Shown one piece after another: positions 23,889 to 31,550 of a DNA stretch of 64,000 bases; the first letter of the stretch is position 1; each line of letters starts with the position of its first letter. The notes below the pieces were generated by a model that worked only from the letters and a program-made list of their open reading frames with translations, searched no databases and was not told where the DNA came from. Origin of the DNA: Candidatus Saccharimonadota bacterium. GTDB lineage: Bacteria > Patescibacteriota > Saccharimonadia > Saccharimonadales > Saccharimonadaceae. Both the position numbers and the translations under genes were made by a program. Location: the NCBI GenBank assembly GCA_017404325.1, contig JAFRCO010000007.1, positions 39,172-103,171 of the forward strand, given 5' to 3'.

Positions 23889-24915
23889 TTCGACGTTTAA
23901 CTTTGTTTAAGAAAAGTTTAGATGGATTTAGGACTAAACAAAAGCCACCAATGTATTCTTCAGTAACGCCGCGGAGGCCGCCTTTAAAATATAATAATGG
24001 ATTTTTTGGCGAGAAGTCGCCTTTCATACCGTAGAGATTTAAGCGAGTTTTTCCAAGTTCTAAACATTTTTCAATATTGAAACCTTTAATTGCGGTTGAG
24101 CCGTTGAAATGTTTGTTTTTTTCAACGGTTCCGGCGACAAAAGCAACCATCTCATTCGGATGAAGAATATCTACTTCGCTCGAGACAAGTTCGCCATTGT
24201 CTTTTCGGCGGGCTTCAACGAAAATTGCTTTTTTTCCAAAAGCGTCCCATAAATCTTCGAAATATTTTACTTCGCGAGTTTTAACGCCGTTTCTTTTATC
24301 GCTATCTTGTAAAGCTTTAAGCCATTCGTTTAATTCTTTTTTATCTTTCAATACTTTAATATCTAGTTCGCGACGAGTTTTATGAAGTTTTTTTCTTGTA
24401 CTATTATTCATCGTTAATTCGGCTTCGCGAATATCTTTGATACCGGTCAAATCTTTTACGAACATCCAACGGTTAGCTTTGTTTTCGATTTCAGTAGTGA
24501 AACCTTCGTGAGTGAATCCATGTTTTTTAAAGATTTCGAAGATTTTATCGTAATTCCACTTTTCAATTACACTACCGTCTAAGTCGCGAGTAGACAAAAC
24601 TAAAGGCGGGAAGATTTCGAGTTTAATATAACCATTTTCCCTACAATATTTTTTTACTTCAATAAGAAAGAAATTTAAAAGTTTAGTATTTTTATAATCC
24701 AGAATCGGACCGAGCTGGATCCAGGCTTCTTTATCGCGTTCAATAAGAAGTGCAGCGAGAATTACTTTTGATTTTTCTTTAACTCCGATTAGATGCGTAG
24801 AAAAGCCCATTTTCTCGCGAAGAATAGCGCGAGGAACAGATTGGAAAAAGTTTCCGACAGGTTCTTTTTCCTCGAATTTAGTAAATTCTTTTTCTTCTAA
24901 AGTCGTAAATTCCAT
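23857..24915 (-). CDS. FemX-like peptidyltransferase (aminoacyl-tRNA-dependent), copy 1
   Basis: 352 residues of the FemABX family, which add amino acids from aminoacyl-tRNA to the lipid II peptide to build interpeptide bridges. It shows two GNAT-like subdomains: FFQSVPRAILREKMGF with EAWIQLGPIL in the first, and NSTRKKLHKTRRELDI, FVEARRKDNGELVSS and FYGMKGDF-like (LNLYGMKGDFSP) in the second. A TGCTATAAT -10 (plus 24922-24927) ends 6 bases before the ATG, giving its own leaderless transcript downstream of copy 2. The C-terminus is basic. Confidence 0.85.
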   Translation of the reverse strand: MEFTTLEEKEFTKFEEKEPVGNFFQSVPRAILREKMGFSTHLIGVKEKSKVILAALLIERDKEAWIQLGPILDYKNTKLLNFFLIEVKKYCRENGYIKLEIFPPLVLSTRDLDGSVIEKWNYDKIFEIFKKHGFTHEGFTTEIENKANRWMFVKDLTGIKDIREAELTMNNSTRKKLHKTRRELDIKVLKDKKELNEWLKALQDSDKRNGVKTREVKYFEDLWDAFGKKAIFVEARRKDNGELVSSEVDILHPNEMVAFVAGTVEKNKHFNGSTAIKGFNIEKCLELGKTRLNLYGMKGDFSPKNPLLYFKGGLRGVTEEYIGGFCLVLNPSKLFLNKVKRRIKKLPLLSHR

Positions 24916-24933
24916 GGATTAATTATAGCACTT

Positions 24934-26016
24934 TTAGATGTTACGATGTTCGGCGGCGTGAAGTTTCTTTAAATAGAGTTTTCCAATAAGATTAAGCGGA
25001 GCAGCGAAAGTGCCAACAAATTCTTCAACTTCGCCGTGAAAACCTTGTTTAAAATTAAAGACTCCATCTTTAGGGTCGGGGTTTGTTCCCCAGAAATTAT
25101 ATTTTTTATAGCCGTTTGCGTAAGCGTAGCGAATCATATTCCATTGGATGAGATGTGGGCCGCCGAGCTGCTTGTGTTCGCGACTTAGACCGCTCGATAA
25201 ATAAATGATTTCGTCACCATAAATAATAAAGAACCCGACAGCAACTGGAGTTTTGTTCGGAAGTTCGGCGATAACGGCAGTCGCTTTGCCGTTAAAAGTT
25301 TTATGCATTTGTTCAAAAAACTTTTGGTCGCGGGGAATGAAGTTATGGACTTTGCCGGCTTCTTCTAATAATTTGAACATAATATTATATTCGTCGGGCT
25401 TTAACTCGCGAAGTTTTAGATTATAGCGTTCGGTTGCGTAACGAATTAAGTAGCGATGGCCTTTTCGGAAAGTACGGAAAAGGATTTGTTCGGAATTCTG
25501 ATCGAGATTCGGATTTAAAAGTTCAGTTTCGGTTTTTTTCGGTTTAATAATTGGTAAGTTTTCAATTTTACTAAAATCTATCGTATAAATCCATTTAACT
25601 TGTTCATATTCGCCGAGATATTTAAAATATAATTTTTTTAAATCGGATTTAAAGGATTCAGGAGCGTCGGGAACGAGAAGGTTTGGTGAGACTTGGAGTA
25701 TAATTCCGCGTTTCGTTTTTAAGAATTCTTTAGTTTTTTCGAGGAGATAATAAAAAGATTTCAAATTATTTTTATAATCAGCGAGCGGTCCGCGAGAAAA
25801 AGTAAAAATCTTATAACCGAAACGTTCATATATTACGCTAGCAATACCAGCAGCGGTGACTTTTCCATTTTCGACAACACCGAGAAGATAAGCTTCGCGA
25901 CCAATTTCTTTATAACGACGAAACATCTCGACCGATTCCATGTAATTCTTATTCGGACAAGACTTCAAAAAAGTTTCAAATTCTTTTTCAGTAATTTCAC
26001 GAAAAGTTTTCTTCAT
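24934..26016 (-). CDS. FemX-like peptidyltransferase, copy 2
   Basis: 360 residues, same family as the neighbour but clearly diverged. N-terminal EFETFLKSCPNKNYMESVEMFRRYKEIG, central FRTFRKGHRYLIRYATERYNLKLREL and C-terminal YLSSGLSREHKQLGGPHLIQW with NFWGTNPDPKDGVFNFKQGF. Together the two could add successive residues of one bridge, as FemX/FemA/FemB do in staphylococci. It overlaps the CDP-alcohol transferase by 4 bases (ATGA), so it is the third gene of a coupled minus-strand operon starting at the glycosyltransferase. Confidence 0.85.
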   Translation of the reverse strand: MKKTFREITEKEFETFLKSCPNKNYMESVEMFRRYKEIGREAYLLGVVENGKVTAAGIASVIYERFGYKIFTFSRGPLADYKNNLKSFYYLLEKTKEFLKTKRGIILQVSPNLLVPDAPESFKSDLKKLYFKYLGEYEQVKWIYTIDFSKIENLPIIKPKKTETELLNPNLDQNSEQILFRTFRKGHRYLIRYATERYNLKLRELKPDEYNIMFKLLEEAGKVHNFIPRDQKFFEQMHKTFNGKATAVIAELPNKTPVAVGFFIIYGDEIIYLSSGLSREHKQLGGPHLIQWNMIRYAYANGYKKYNFWGTNPDPKDGVFNFKQGFHGEVEEFVGTFAAPLNLIGKLYLKKLHAAEHRNI

Positions 26017-26654
26017 TTTTTTGCTTTCTTTTTAGATAATTCTTGTTCGATATGAACGGCGTCACGGGAAACATGTTTGCGACGTTGGCGTAAGAAGAAC
26101 CAAACGAAGACGAAAATTGAACAGCCAAAAACGAAGAGTCCATATTTTACCGGGTCAGGCCAATGTGTTGCAAATAGAATAAAGGCGTTGATGATGCCGA
26201 GACAAATCGTGTATGAATAGCGACGAGCAAGGACGATTCTTTTAGCGAGTGGGAAGTTACGATTAGTTAAAGAGTTTTTAGTACAGTTGTCAGGATGGCC
26301 GAAGAGCTTTCCGTAGAGAATTAGTTCGAGAGTTCCACAGATGATTGTGTAGTAAATGATGACGACGAGTCCAGCAATCCAGTTGACTCGGAACGTACAG
26401 AAAAGGACGTGAGCAGCAGCAAGCAAGACGTCGGAAACCATGTCGAATTGGGCAGCATATTTACGATATTTCGGAGTTTTGTCTTTCGGGAAAGGCCATT
26501 TGCGGGCGCAGGTCCCGTCGAAAACGTCAGTAAATTCAGCGGTTAGGAAAACGATGAAAGCAGCTTCGGGCGATCCGTCAGCAAAAGCGAGACTAAATAA
26601 AACGAGCGCTAAAATAAACCTAGTTAAAGTTAATAAATCCGCTAAATATCTCAT
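26013..26654 (-). CDS. CDP-alcohol phosphatidyltransferase family protein
   Basis: 213 residues, about five or six membrane helices. The signature DxxDGxxAR is present (DVFDGTCAR), followed by the paired Asp FDMVSD. The spacing between the two halves is about 10 residues longer than usual and the conserved Gly before the second half is Ala. It transfers a phosphatidyl group from a CDP-diacylglycerol-like donor to an alcohol; which alcohol cannot be told. TGCTATAAT (plus 26661-26666) lies 6 bases before the ATG, inside the glycosyltransferase end, as well as ATGA coupling. Confidence 0.82.
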   Translation of the reverse strand: MRYLADLLTLTRFILALVLFSLAFADGSPEAAFIVFLTAEFTDVFDGTCARKWPFPKDKTPKYRKYAAQFDMVSDVLLAAAHVLFCTFRVNWIAGLVVIIYYTIICGTLELILYGKLFGHPDNCTKNSLTNRNFPLAKRIVLARRYSYTICLGIINAFILFATHWPDPVKYGLFVFGCSIFVFVWFFLRQRRKHVSRDAVHIEQELSKKKAKK

Positions 26655-27880
26655 GACTTAATTATAGCAAAAATTTTCTCTAATAAATCGATACGTTTAC
26701 TAACAAGAATTTCTTCACGATGTTTTAACATGATTTTAGACATTTGTTCGATTTTTTCGGGATGAGCTAATAGGTCGTTTAGAGCTTCAGTCATCGCTTC
26801 GGGAGTTTCGTTTTTGCTGAAAATGTAACTTCCGTTCGGGATGACTTCCTTCATGTCCGGATCGCAGAAGAAAGCCGGGATGCCGTAAGCTTCGGCTTCG
26901 ATTAAAGTCATACCGAAAGTATCAAAATTATAGGAAACTAGAACGTCTAAATGAGCCGCTTCCATAGCACTAACGAGTTTGTCAAACTCAACGGTGCCAT
27001 GAAATTTTACGTTTATGTTATGGCGCTTAGCAAATCTTTTCGCGCGGAAATAGTCACCACCACCGCCATAAACATCAAGTCGATATTTTCCTTTGACATT
27101 TTTTAGAGCATGTAGGAAAGGCATCATGCGTTTTTCGGCGGAAACGCGGGAATGCCAAATGATTTTTAATTCTTCACCTTCTTTTAAAGTTCTTACTTCT
27201 TGGTTTTTAGGTAATTTTTCATCTGCAAACCCGTTTGGAAGAACTTTAATTTCTTTTTTGACACCGTAGCGAATGAGTTTTTCGCGGAAATGTTCGGATG
27301 GAGTTAAAACTAAGTCGGCATAGTTTGCGTGATTAACCATCATGGTCCACATTTTTGCTTTGGCATAATTGTCGGCTAAATAAGTATCGCGAGTGACTTT
27401 AGTTTTATGAGGGAGATACCAAGAATGGAACCAGTTCAATAAAATTGCAACAATAGTACGAAAGCCGAACGGGATGATGTTCGTCTCGCCCATGTCTTCG
27501 CGGCCATGCATAACTTGGACACTAGGAATTTTTAATTGTTTGGCAAGCCTTAAACCCGCGATAGAACAGCCGGCCTCATAATGCATGTAAAAAATATCGA
27601 AATCTTTAATTTCAGGATGTTCTTTTAAGAGCCAACGTTCGACAATCTTCGGCCTTCTAGGAACCGGAGTGAGTCCGCGAAAACAGAGTTTACAACTCGG
27701 TACTTGGAAAATGTTTTTTTCGGCTAGTTTTTTCAATTCGGTTTTTGTTTTGGGAAAACCGGAAGAAAAAATATAGACTGTATGGCCGCGACGTTCGAGC
27801 TCGGCTTTTTGGGCGTTCATTGAAGTGACAATCCCACCCGTAAGATCTAAATAACAATCAGAGAAAAATGCAATTTTCAT
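26651..27880 (-). CDS. Glycosyltransferase family 4 (GT-B fold)
   Basis: 409 residues. N-terminal FFSDCYLDLTGGIVTSMN acceptor-side motif, donor-domain VLPNGFADEK, IIWHSRVSAEKRM, and the C-terminal E-x7-E motif (FDTFGMTLIEAEAYGIPAFF). The fold and motifs resemble glucosyl-diacylglycerol synthases and PimA-type enzymes. Next to a CDP-alcohol phosphatidyltransferase, a membrane-glycolipid role is plausible but inferred. The -10 is TGCTACAAT (plus 27887-27892), 6 bases before the ATG. First gene of the four-gene envelope cluster. Confidence 0.87.
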   Translation of the reverse strand: MKIAFFSDCYLDLTGGIVTSMNAQKAELERRGHTVYIFSSGFPKTKTELKKLAEKNIFQVPSCKLCFRGLTPVPRRPKIVERWLLKEHPEIKDFDIFYMHYEAGCSIAGLRLAKQLKIPSVQVMHGREDMGETNIIPFGFRTIVAILLNWFHSWYLPHKTKVTRDTYLADNYAKAKMWTMMVNHANYADLVLTPSEHFREKLIRYGVKKEIKVLPNGFADEKLPKNQEVRTLKEGEELKIIWHSRVSAEKRMMPFLHALKNVKGKYRLDVYGGGGDYFRAKRFAKRHNINVKFHGTVEFDKLVSAMEAAHLDVLVSYNFDTFGMTLIEAEAYGIPAFFCDPDMKEVIPNGSYIFSKNETPEAMTEALNDLLAHPEKIEQMSKIMLKHREEILVSKRIDLLEKIFAIIKS

Positions 27881-27931
27881 AAGACAATTGTAGCATTTTT
27901 TAGTGGTTTTGGCGATTCAGGCGAAAAGTTC

Positions 27932-27960
27932 TTGAAAAAGTGAAATAAGTATGGTAAAAT
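27932..27960 (+). promoter_or_regulatory. rplS promoter
   Basis: TTGAAA (27932-27937), 17-bp spacer, TAAAAT (27955-27960) with TG extension. It is followed by a short leader with AAAGG at 27984-27988. Confidence 0.75.
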
Positions 27961-27993
27961 AATTGGTAATCGTTAAATAATTAAAGGTAAAAT

Positions 27994-28482
27994 ATGAGTT
28001 TTTCTATTCTAAAACAGATTGGTGATGCACAGAAAAAGAAAGCTGTTGTTGATGTTCGCCCGGGCGATACTGTTCGTGTGACGCAAAAAATTAAGGAAGG
28101 TGGGAAGTTTAGACTTCAGACTTTTGAGGGTGTTGTAATTCGGGTTGATCGAAAAGAATCACATACTGCACGAATTGTAGTTCGTAAGGTTACTTCTGGG
28201 GTTGGAGTTGAGAAATCTTATTTGATTCATTCACCGCTTGTAGAGAAGATTGTAATTACGAAGCGTTCGAAAGTACGCCGCAATAATCTTTCTTATCTTC
28301 GCAAGCGTTCTGGTAAGTCAGCTAGACTTTCTGGAAAAGATTTTGATCGCGCTTCGGTTAATGATGTAACTGTCGAAGAGGAAGTTCCGGCAGAGGAAAC
28401 TCCAGTTGAAGAAGCTCCTGTAGAAGAAGTAAAAGAAGAAAAAATTGAAAAAGAGCCGAAGGCTGAAGAAGCGAAAGCTTAA
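27994..28482 (+). CDS. rplS: 50S ribosomal protein L19 with acidic C-terminal extension
   Basis: 162 residues. Residues 1-112 are a normal L19 (RPGDTVRVTQKIKEGGKFRLQTFEGVVI, SPLVEKIVITKRSKVRRNNLSYLR). Residues about 118-162 are an added, low-complexity Glu/Pro/Val/Ala/Lys tail. Similar acidic extensions occur on ribosomal proteins of other bacteria, but the function is unknown. Its stop overlaps the rnhB start as TAATG, matching the widespread rplS-rnhB-yraN gene order. Confidence 0.95.
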   Translation: MSFSILKQIGDAQKKKAVVDVRPGDTVRVTQKIKEGGKFRLQTFEGVVIRVDRKESHTARIVVRKVTSGVGVEKSYLIHSPLVEKIVITKRSKVRRNNLSYLRKRSGKSARLSGKDFDRASVNDVTVEEEVPAEETPVEEAPVEEVKEEKIEKEPKAEEAKA

Positions 28483-29447
28483 TGGCAATTCTCGGAATCG
28501 ATGAAGTTGGACGCGGACCCTTAGCGGGTCCGCTTGTTGTTGGAGCGGTAATCTTGCCGGAAGAGAAACCGGAATGGGTTTTAGAACTTAGAGATTCGAA
28601 AAAGCTATCGGCGAAAAAAAGAGAGAAATTGAATGATGTGATTATGGCGGAGGCATTAGCGACAGGGTTGGGTTGGGTTGATTCTTCTGAGTTAGATGAA
28701 GTTGGTATTTCGGAGGCTTTGAGACTGGCAACAAGACGGGCCGTGAAGTCAGTTCAGAGCCTTCACGCACCATTTTCACAGATAGTGATTGATGGAAAAG
28801 TGAATTTTTTAAAAGGAACGACGTTAGAAAAGTTTGTTTCAACGATGCCGAAAGCGGATGATTTAATAAAAGAGGTTTCGGCGGCGTCGATTATTGCGAA
28901 AGTGGCAAGAGATCGATATATGATCTCTTTAGCGGCGAAGTATCCGGGGTATGGATTTGAGAAACATGTTGGGTATGGGACGGCGAAACATATGGCAGCG
29001 ATTCGAGAGTTTGGAGTGACGCCGGAACATCGGAAGAGTTTTGAGCCAATTCGGAGTATGATGGGGTTTGATAGGGATGGTGATGGTATAAATGATGTTG
29101 TAAAAAATACAACAGTTATCGGAATGAAAGGCGAGTTGGCGACTTGCGAGTATTTAGAAAAGATGGGACATAAAGTTATCATGCGGAATTTTAAAACGAA
29201 GTTTTGCGAAATTGATGTCGTGTCTTTGTTTGACGGGCGGATTTATTTTACGGAAGTAAAAACGCGGAAGAATAATATACGTGGCGGTGGTCTTTATGCG
29301 GTTGATAGAAAGAAATTGAATAAAATGAAGTTTGCTGTGGAGGTGTTTCTGAAGGCTAAAAAAGAATATTTAAAATATGGTCCACAATTAGCGGTTGCTA
29401 TAGTGGATGGTAGTTTTGAAGTTCGAGATTGGATTAAAATTGATTAG
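28482..29447 (+). CDS. rnhB: Ribonuclease HII fused to a YraN (UPF0102) domain
   Basis: 321 residues. Residues 1-195 are RNase HII, which nicks RNA in RNA-DNA hybrids: catalytic Asp7-Glu8 in GIDEVGRGPLAGP, Asp104 in IDG and Asp127 in KADD. Residues 215-321 are a YraN domain, a predicted restriction-endonuclease-fold protein with KGELATCEYL, CEIDVVS and YFTEVKTRK supplying E, E-x-D and E-x-K. The linker (196-213) holds DRDGDGIND, an EF-hand or thrombospondin-type-3-like calcium loop, then VVKNTTV encoded by a short palindrome. The two genes are usually separate neighbours. It overlaps ychF convergently by 4 bases. Confidence 0.93.
   Translation: MAILGIDEVGRGPLAGPLVVGAVILPEEKPEWVLELRDSKKLSAKKREKLNDVIMAEALATGLGWVDSSELDEVGISEALRLATRRAVKSVQSLHAPFSQIVIDGKVNFLKGTTLEKFVSTMPKADDLIKEVSAASIIAKVARDRYMISLAAKYPGYGFEKHVGYGTAKHMAAIREFGVTPEHRKSFEPIRSMMGFDRDGDGINDVVKNTTVIGMKGELATCEYLEKMGHKVIMRNFKTKFCEIDVVSLFDGRIYFTEVKTRKNNIRGGGLYAVDRKKLNKMKFAVEVFLKAKKEYLKYGPQLAVAIVDGSFEVRDWIKID
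29096..29117. repeat. Short palindrome in the rnhB-yraN linker
   Basis: 22 bases identical to part of the pepN palindrome (38409-38430). A 7-bp stem around AAAAA. It sits exactly between the RNase HII and YraN domains. Confidence 0.6.
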
Positions 29448-30433
29448 ACGTTGAATTTAAATTCGACGACATCGCCATCTTGCATGACGTAAGTTTTACC
29501 TTCAGTGCGGAGTTTCCCGGCGGCTTTGACAGCTTGCTCGGAACCAAGTTCCTTTAGATCGTTATAATTGCAAATTTGTGCAGCGATAAAACCACGTTCG
29601 AAATCGGTATGGATGGTGCCGGCGGCTTCAGGGGCAGTAGCACCTTTTTTAATGGTCCAGGCGCGACATTCTTTTTTCCCGGCGGTGAGGAAAGATTGAA
29701 GACCTAAAGTTTTATAAGCAGCCTTAATAAGTTCGCCTAAAGCATCTTCTTTTACGTCATAACTTTCTAGGAATTCTTTTCTTTCGGTACGGTTCATGTC
29801 GGACATTTCTTCTTCTAATTTAGCATTGACGAAAATTGCTTCAGCGGGCTTAACAAGTTCTTTTAATTGCGCTTGGAGTTTTTCATCAGTAAGACCATTT
29901 TCATCAACATTAAACATATAAATTACTGGTTTGTCAGTTAAATAAGGAATATTTTCGTCGGCGGGGTCTTTTTTTCGTTTCGCTTCGACTTTTTGTTTGG
30001 TTTCGTCATCGGCTAATTGCAATTCTAAGTTAATAATATCTATATCATCTTTAGCTTGTTTTAAGATATCATCTTCAGGTTTGTTATCGGCGCGGACAAT
30101 ATCGTCGTTTTTAAAAGCGCGGACGACGTGGCAAATGGCTTGGCATTCGCGAATATGGGCGAGGAACTTGTTGCCGAGACCTTCACCTTTTGAGGCGCCT
30201 TGTACGAGTCCAGCAATATCAACGAATTCTACAGTCGCGGGGACGACCTTGTCGGTTTCGTACATTTTTGCGAGGATGTCTAAGCGTTCGTCGGGAACGG
30301 GAACAATGCCAACATTAGGTTCGATAGTAGCAAAAGGATAGTTCGCGGCGAGCGCGCCAGCGTTCGTTAAAGCGTTAAATAATGTAGATTTGCCGACATT
30401 AGGAAGGCCGACGATTCCTATCTTTAAATTCAT
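29444..30433 (-). CDS. ychF: Ribosome-binding ATPase YchF (Obg family)
   Basis: 329 residues, slightly short. G1 is GLPNVGKSTLFNAL, G3 region is DIAGLVQGASKGEGLGNKFL, and NVDE replaces the usual guanine-recognition motif, consistent with the ATP preference of YchF. The C-terminal TGS-like domain ends QDGDVVEFKFNV. I start at ATG 30433, with GAAAGG six bases upstream; a TTG two codons earlier is less likely. The -10 TGTTATAAT lies on the minus strand at about 30470. The first seven codons and this promoter are duplicated near 31.45 kb. Confidence 0.95.
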   Translation of the reverse strand: MNLKIGIVGLPNVGKSTLFNALTNAGALAANYPFATIEPNVGIVPVPDERLDILAKMYETDKVVPATVEFVDIAGLVQGASKGEGLGNKFLAHIRECQAICHVVRAFKNDDIVRADNKPEDDILKQAKDDIDIINLELQLADDETKQKVEAKRKKDPADENIPYLTDKPVIYMFNVDENGLTDEKLQAQLKELVKPAEAIFVNAKLEEEMSDMNRTERKEFLESYDVKEDALGELIKAAYKTLGLQSFLTAGKKECRAWTIKKGATAPEAAGTIHTDFERGFIAAQICNYNDLKELGSEQAVKAAGKLRTEGKTYVMQDGDVVEFKFNV

Positions 30434-30513
30434 AACCAACCTTTCTATCTGTTATTATGAGTATTATTATAACATATTTTGGTATATAATAATAACTATG
30501 AGAAGTAGTGAAA
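30417..30513. repeat. Repeat copy A: ychF start plus divergent promoter
   Basis: About 97 bases that reappear, imperfectly but in full order, at 31453-31550. They hold the first codons of ychF (minus), its ribosome site and promoter, the opposite promoter and the first codons of the 30498 gene. By eye roughly four in five bases agree, with two long identical blocks. Confidence 0.75.
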
Positions 30514-31268
30514 TAGGTAATACCAATAATCAGCAAGAAGAAAAATTAGCTAGACCTGAGTATTTTGATAATTTTCTTGAAGAAGGTTACGAGAAATATG
30601 CCGGCTATTTGAAAGGCTATGTTGATAGAATAGGGGAAAGAGAATTGGAAGATATTAACTATTCGTTAGGCAATACTGGTTATGAACGTGGTCTTGAAGT
30701 GGCTGCTATATATATTGCTGACGCGTTACAAATCGATAAGCCAAGAATAAAGTTTCAAATAATTGAAGAAGACAAAAATGGGATAAGGTATGGATGCGAC
30801 AGGAGAGATAATAGTATTGTCATAAGAAGGACTCCAAAAGAGAAGTATGAGGATGTTTTAGCAATAAGTGATGCTGTTGAAATGTTGGCACACGAGTTTT
30901 GGCATGTTCATCAAAATAATGAGATAAATAATAATTCTAAAAGAGCACAGTTGTATGAGCAGAAACACATAAAAGCAGAGGATGACCTGGAGGGCTATTT
31001 TCGGCAACCTTATGAACTAGAAGCATATGTTTTTGGCGAGATGGTCCGTAATAAATTTAACAAGACGAGAAAAAGAGTATTAAAAAAAGAATTGGATAGA
31101 ACAATCGGTGCAATTGCGGGATGTATGGCTGATGGAAACGAGCAGTTAGTGTCGATGTATATAGAAGATAAAGATAGAATTATTAAGGAGCTTCGCGATT
31201 TTTCTGAAGAAGAAGGTGATAGAATTAGAGATGATAATAGAAGGCAGTTTAGTTATATCCATGAGTAG
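30498..31268 (+). CDS. Predicted zinc metallopeptidase, cytoplasmic
   Basis: 256 residues, no signal peptide or membrane helix. The zinc motif HExxH is in EMLAHEFWHVHQNNE (about residue 141), and a downstream Glu in PYELEAYVFGEM could be the third ligand, as in gluzincin or minigluzincin folds. The rest is highly charged and helical. TATAAT (30485-30490) ends 7 bases before the ATG, so it is leaderless by position; longer in-frame starts would lie in ychF. It is divergent from ychF. Substrate unknown; it belongs to an accessory-looking stretch. Confidence 0.65.
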   Translation: MRSSEIGNTNNQQEEKLARPEYFDNFLEEGYEKYAGYLKGYVDRIGERELEDINYSLGNTGYERGLEVAAIYIADALQIDKPRIKFQIIEEDKNGIRYGCDRRDNSIVIRRTPKEKYEDVLAISDAVEMLAHEFWHVHQNNEINNNSKRAQLYEQKHIKAEDDLEGYFRQPYELEAYVFGEMVRNKFNKTRKRVLKKELDRTIGAIAGCMADGNEQLVSMYIEDKDRIIKELRDFSEEEGDRIRDDNRRQFSYIHE

Positions 31269-31452
31269 AATTTGCTGTAAATAAAAAGAAGCTCTCGCGG
31301 TAGGTACCTTCGGCGCCGTGCTAGTGATTCGATGTTTGTATTATATCAAATTAGCACAAAAGAGTGTTTACGCTCTTCCATTTTGGCTTTGGTAATCGGA
31401 TTTTGATAGAAAATGGGATAAAAGAAATAGGTTGGTTTAAAGATTCAAGATG
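31269..31452. other. Intergenic stretch without a gene
   Basis: About 180 bases with no convincing open frame. It contains a GC-richer patch (31292-31325) and a 7-bp hairpin (31360-31366 / 31371-31377, TTTA loop) without a U tract. It ends at the second copy of the ychF start region. It looks like debris from the duplication event. Confidence 0.5.
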
Positions 31453-31550
31453 CCTATCTTTAAATTCATAACCAACCTGTGATACCTGTTATTGTAGATA
31501 TAATTATAACATATTTTAGTGTATAATATAAAACATGAATAGTGGTGAAA
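31453..31550. repeat. Repeat copy B: ychF-start remnant plus promoter
   Basis: The second copy of the 30417-30513 segment. On the minus strand it still encodes MNLKIGI, the first seven residues of YchF, then leaves the frame and stops three codons later. On the plus strand it supplies the promoter and first codons of the 31535 gene (MNSGE versus MRSSE in copy A). Confidence 0.75.
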
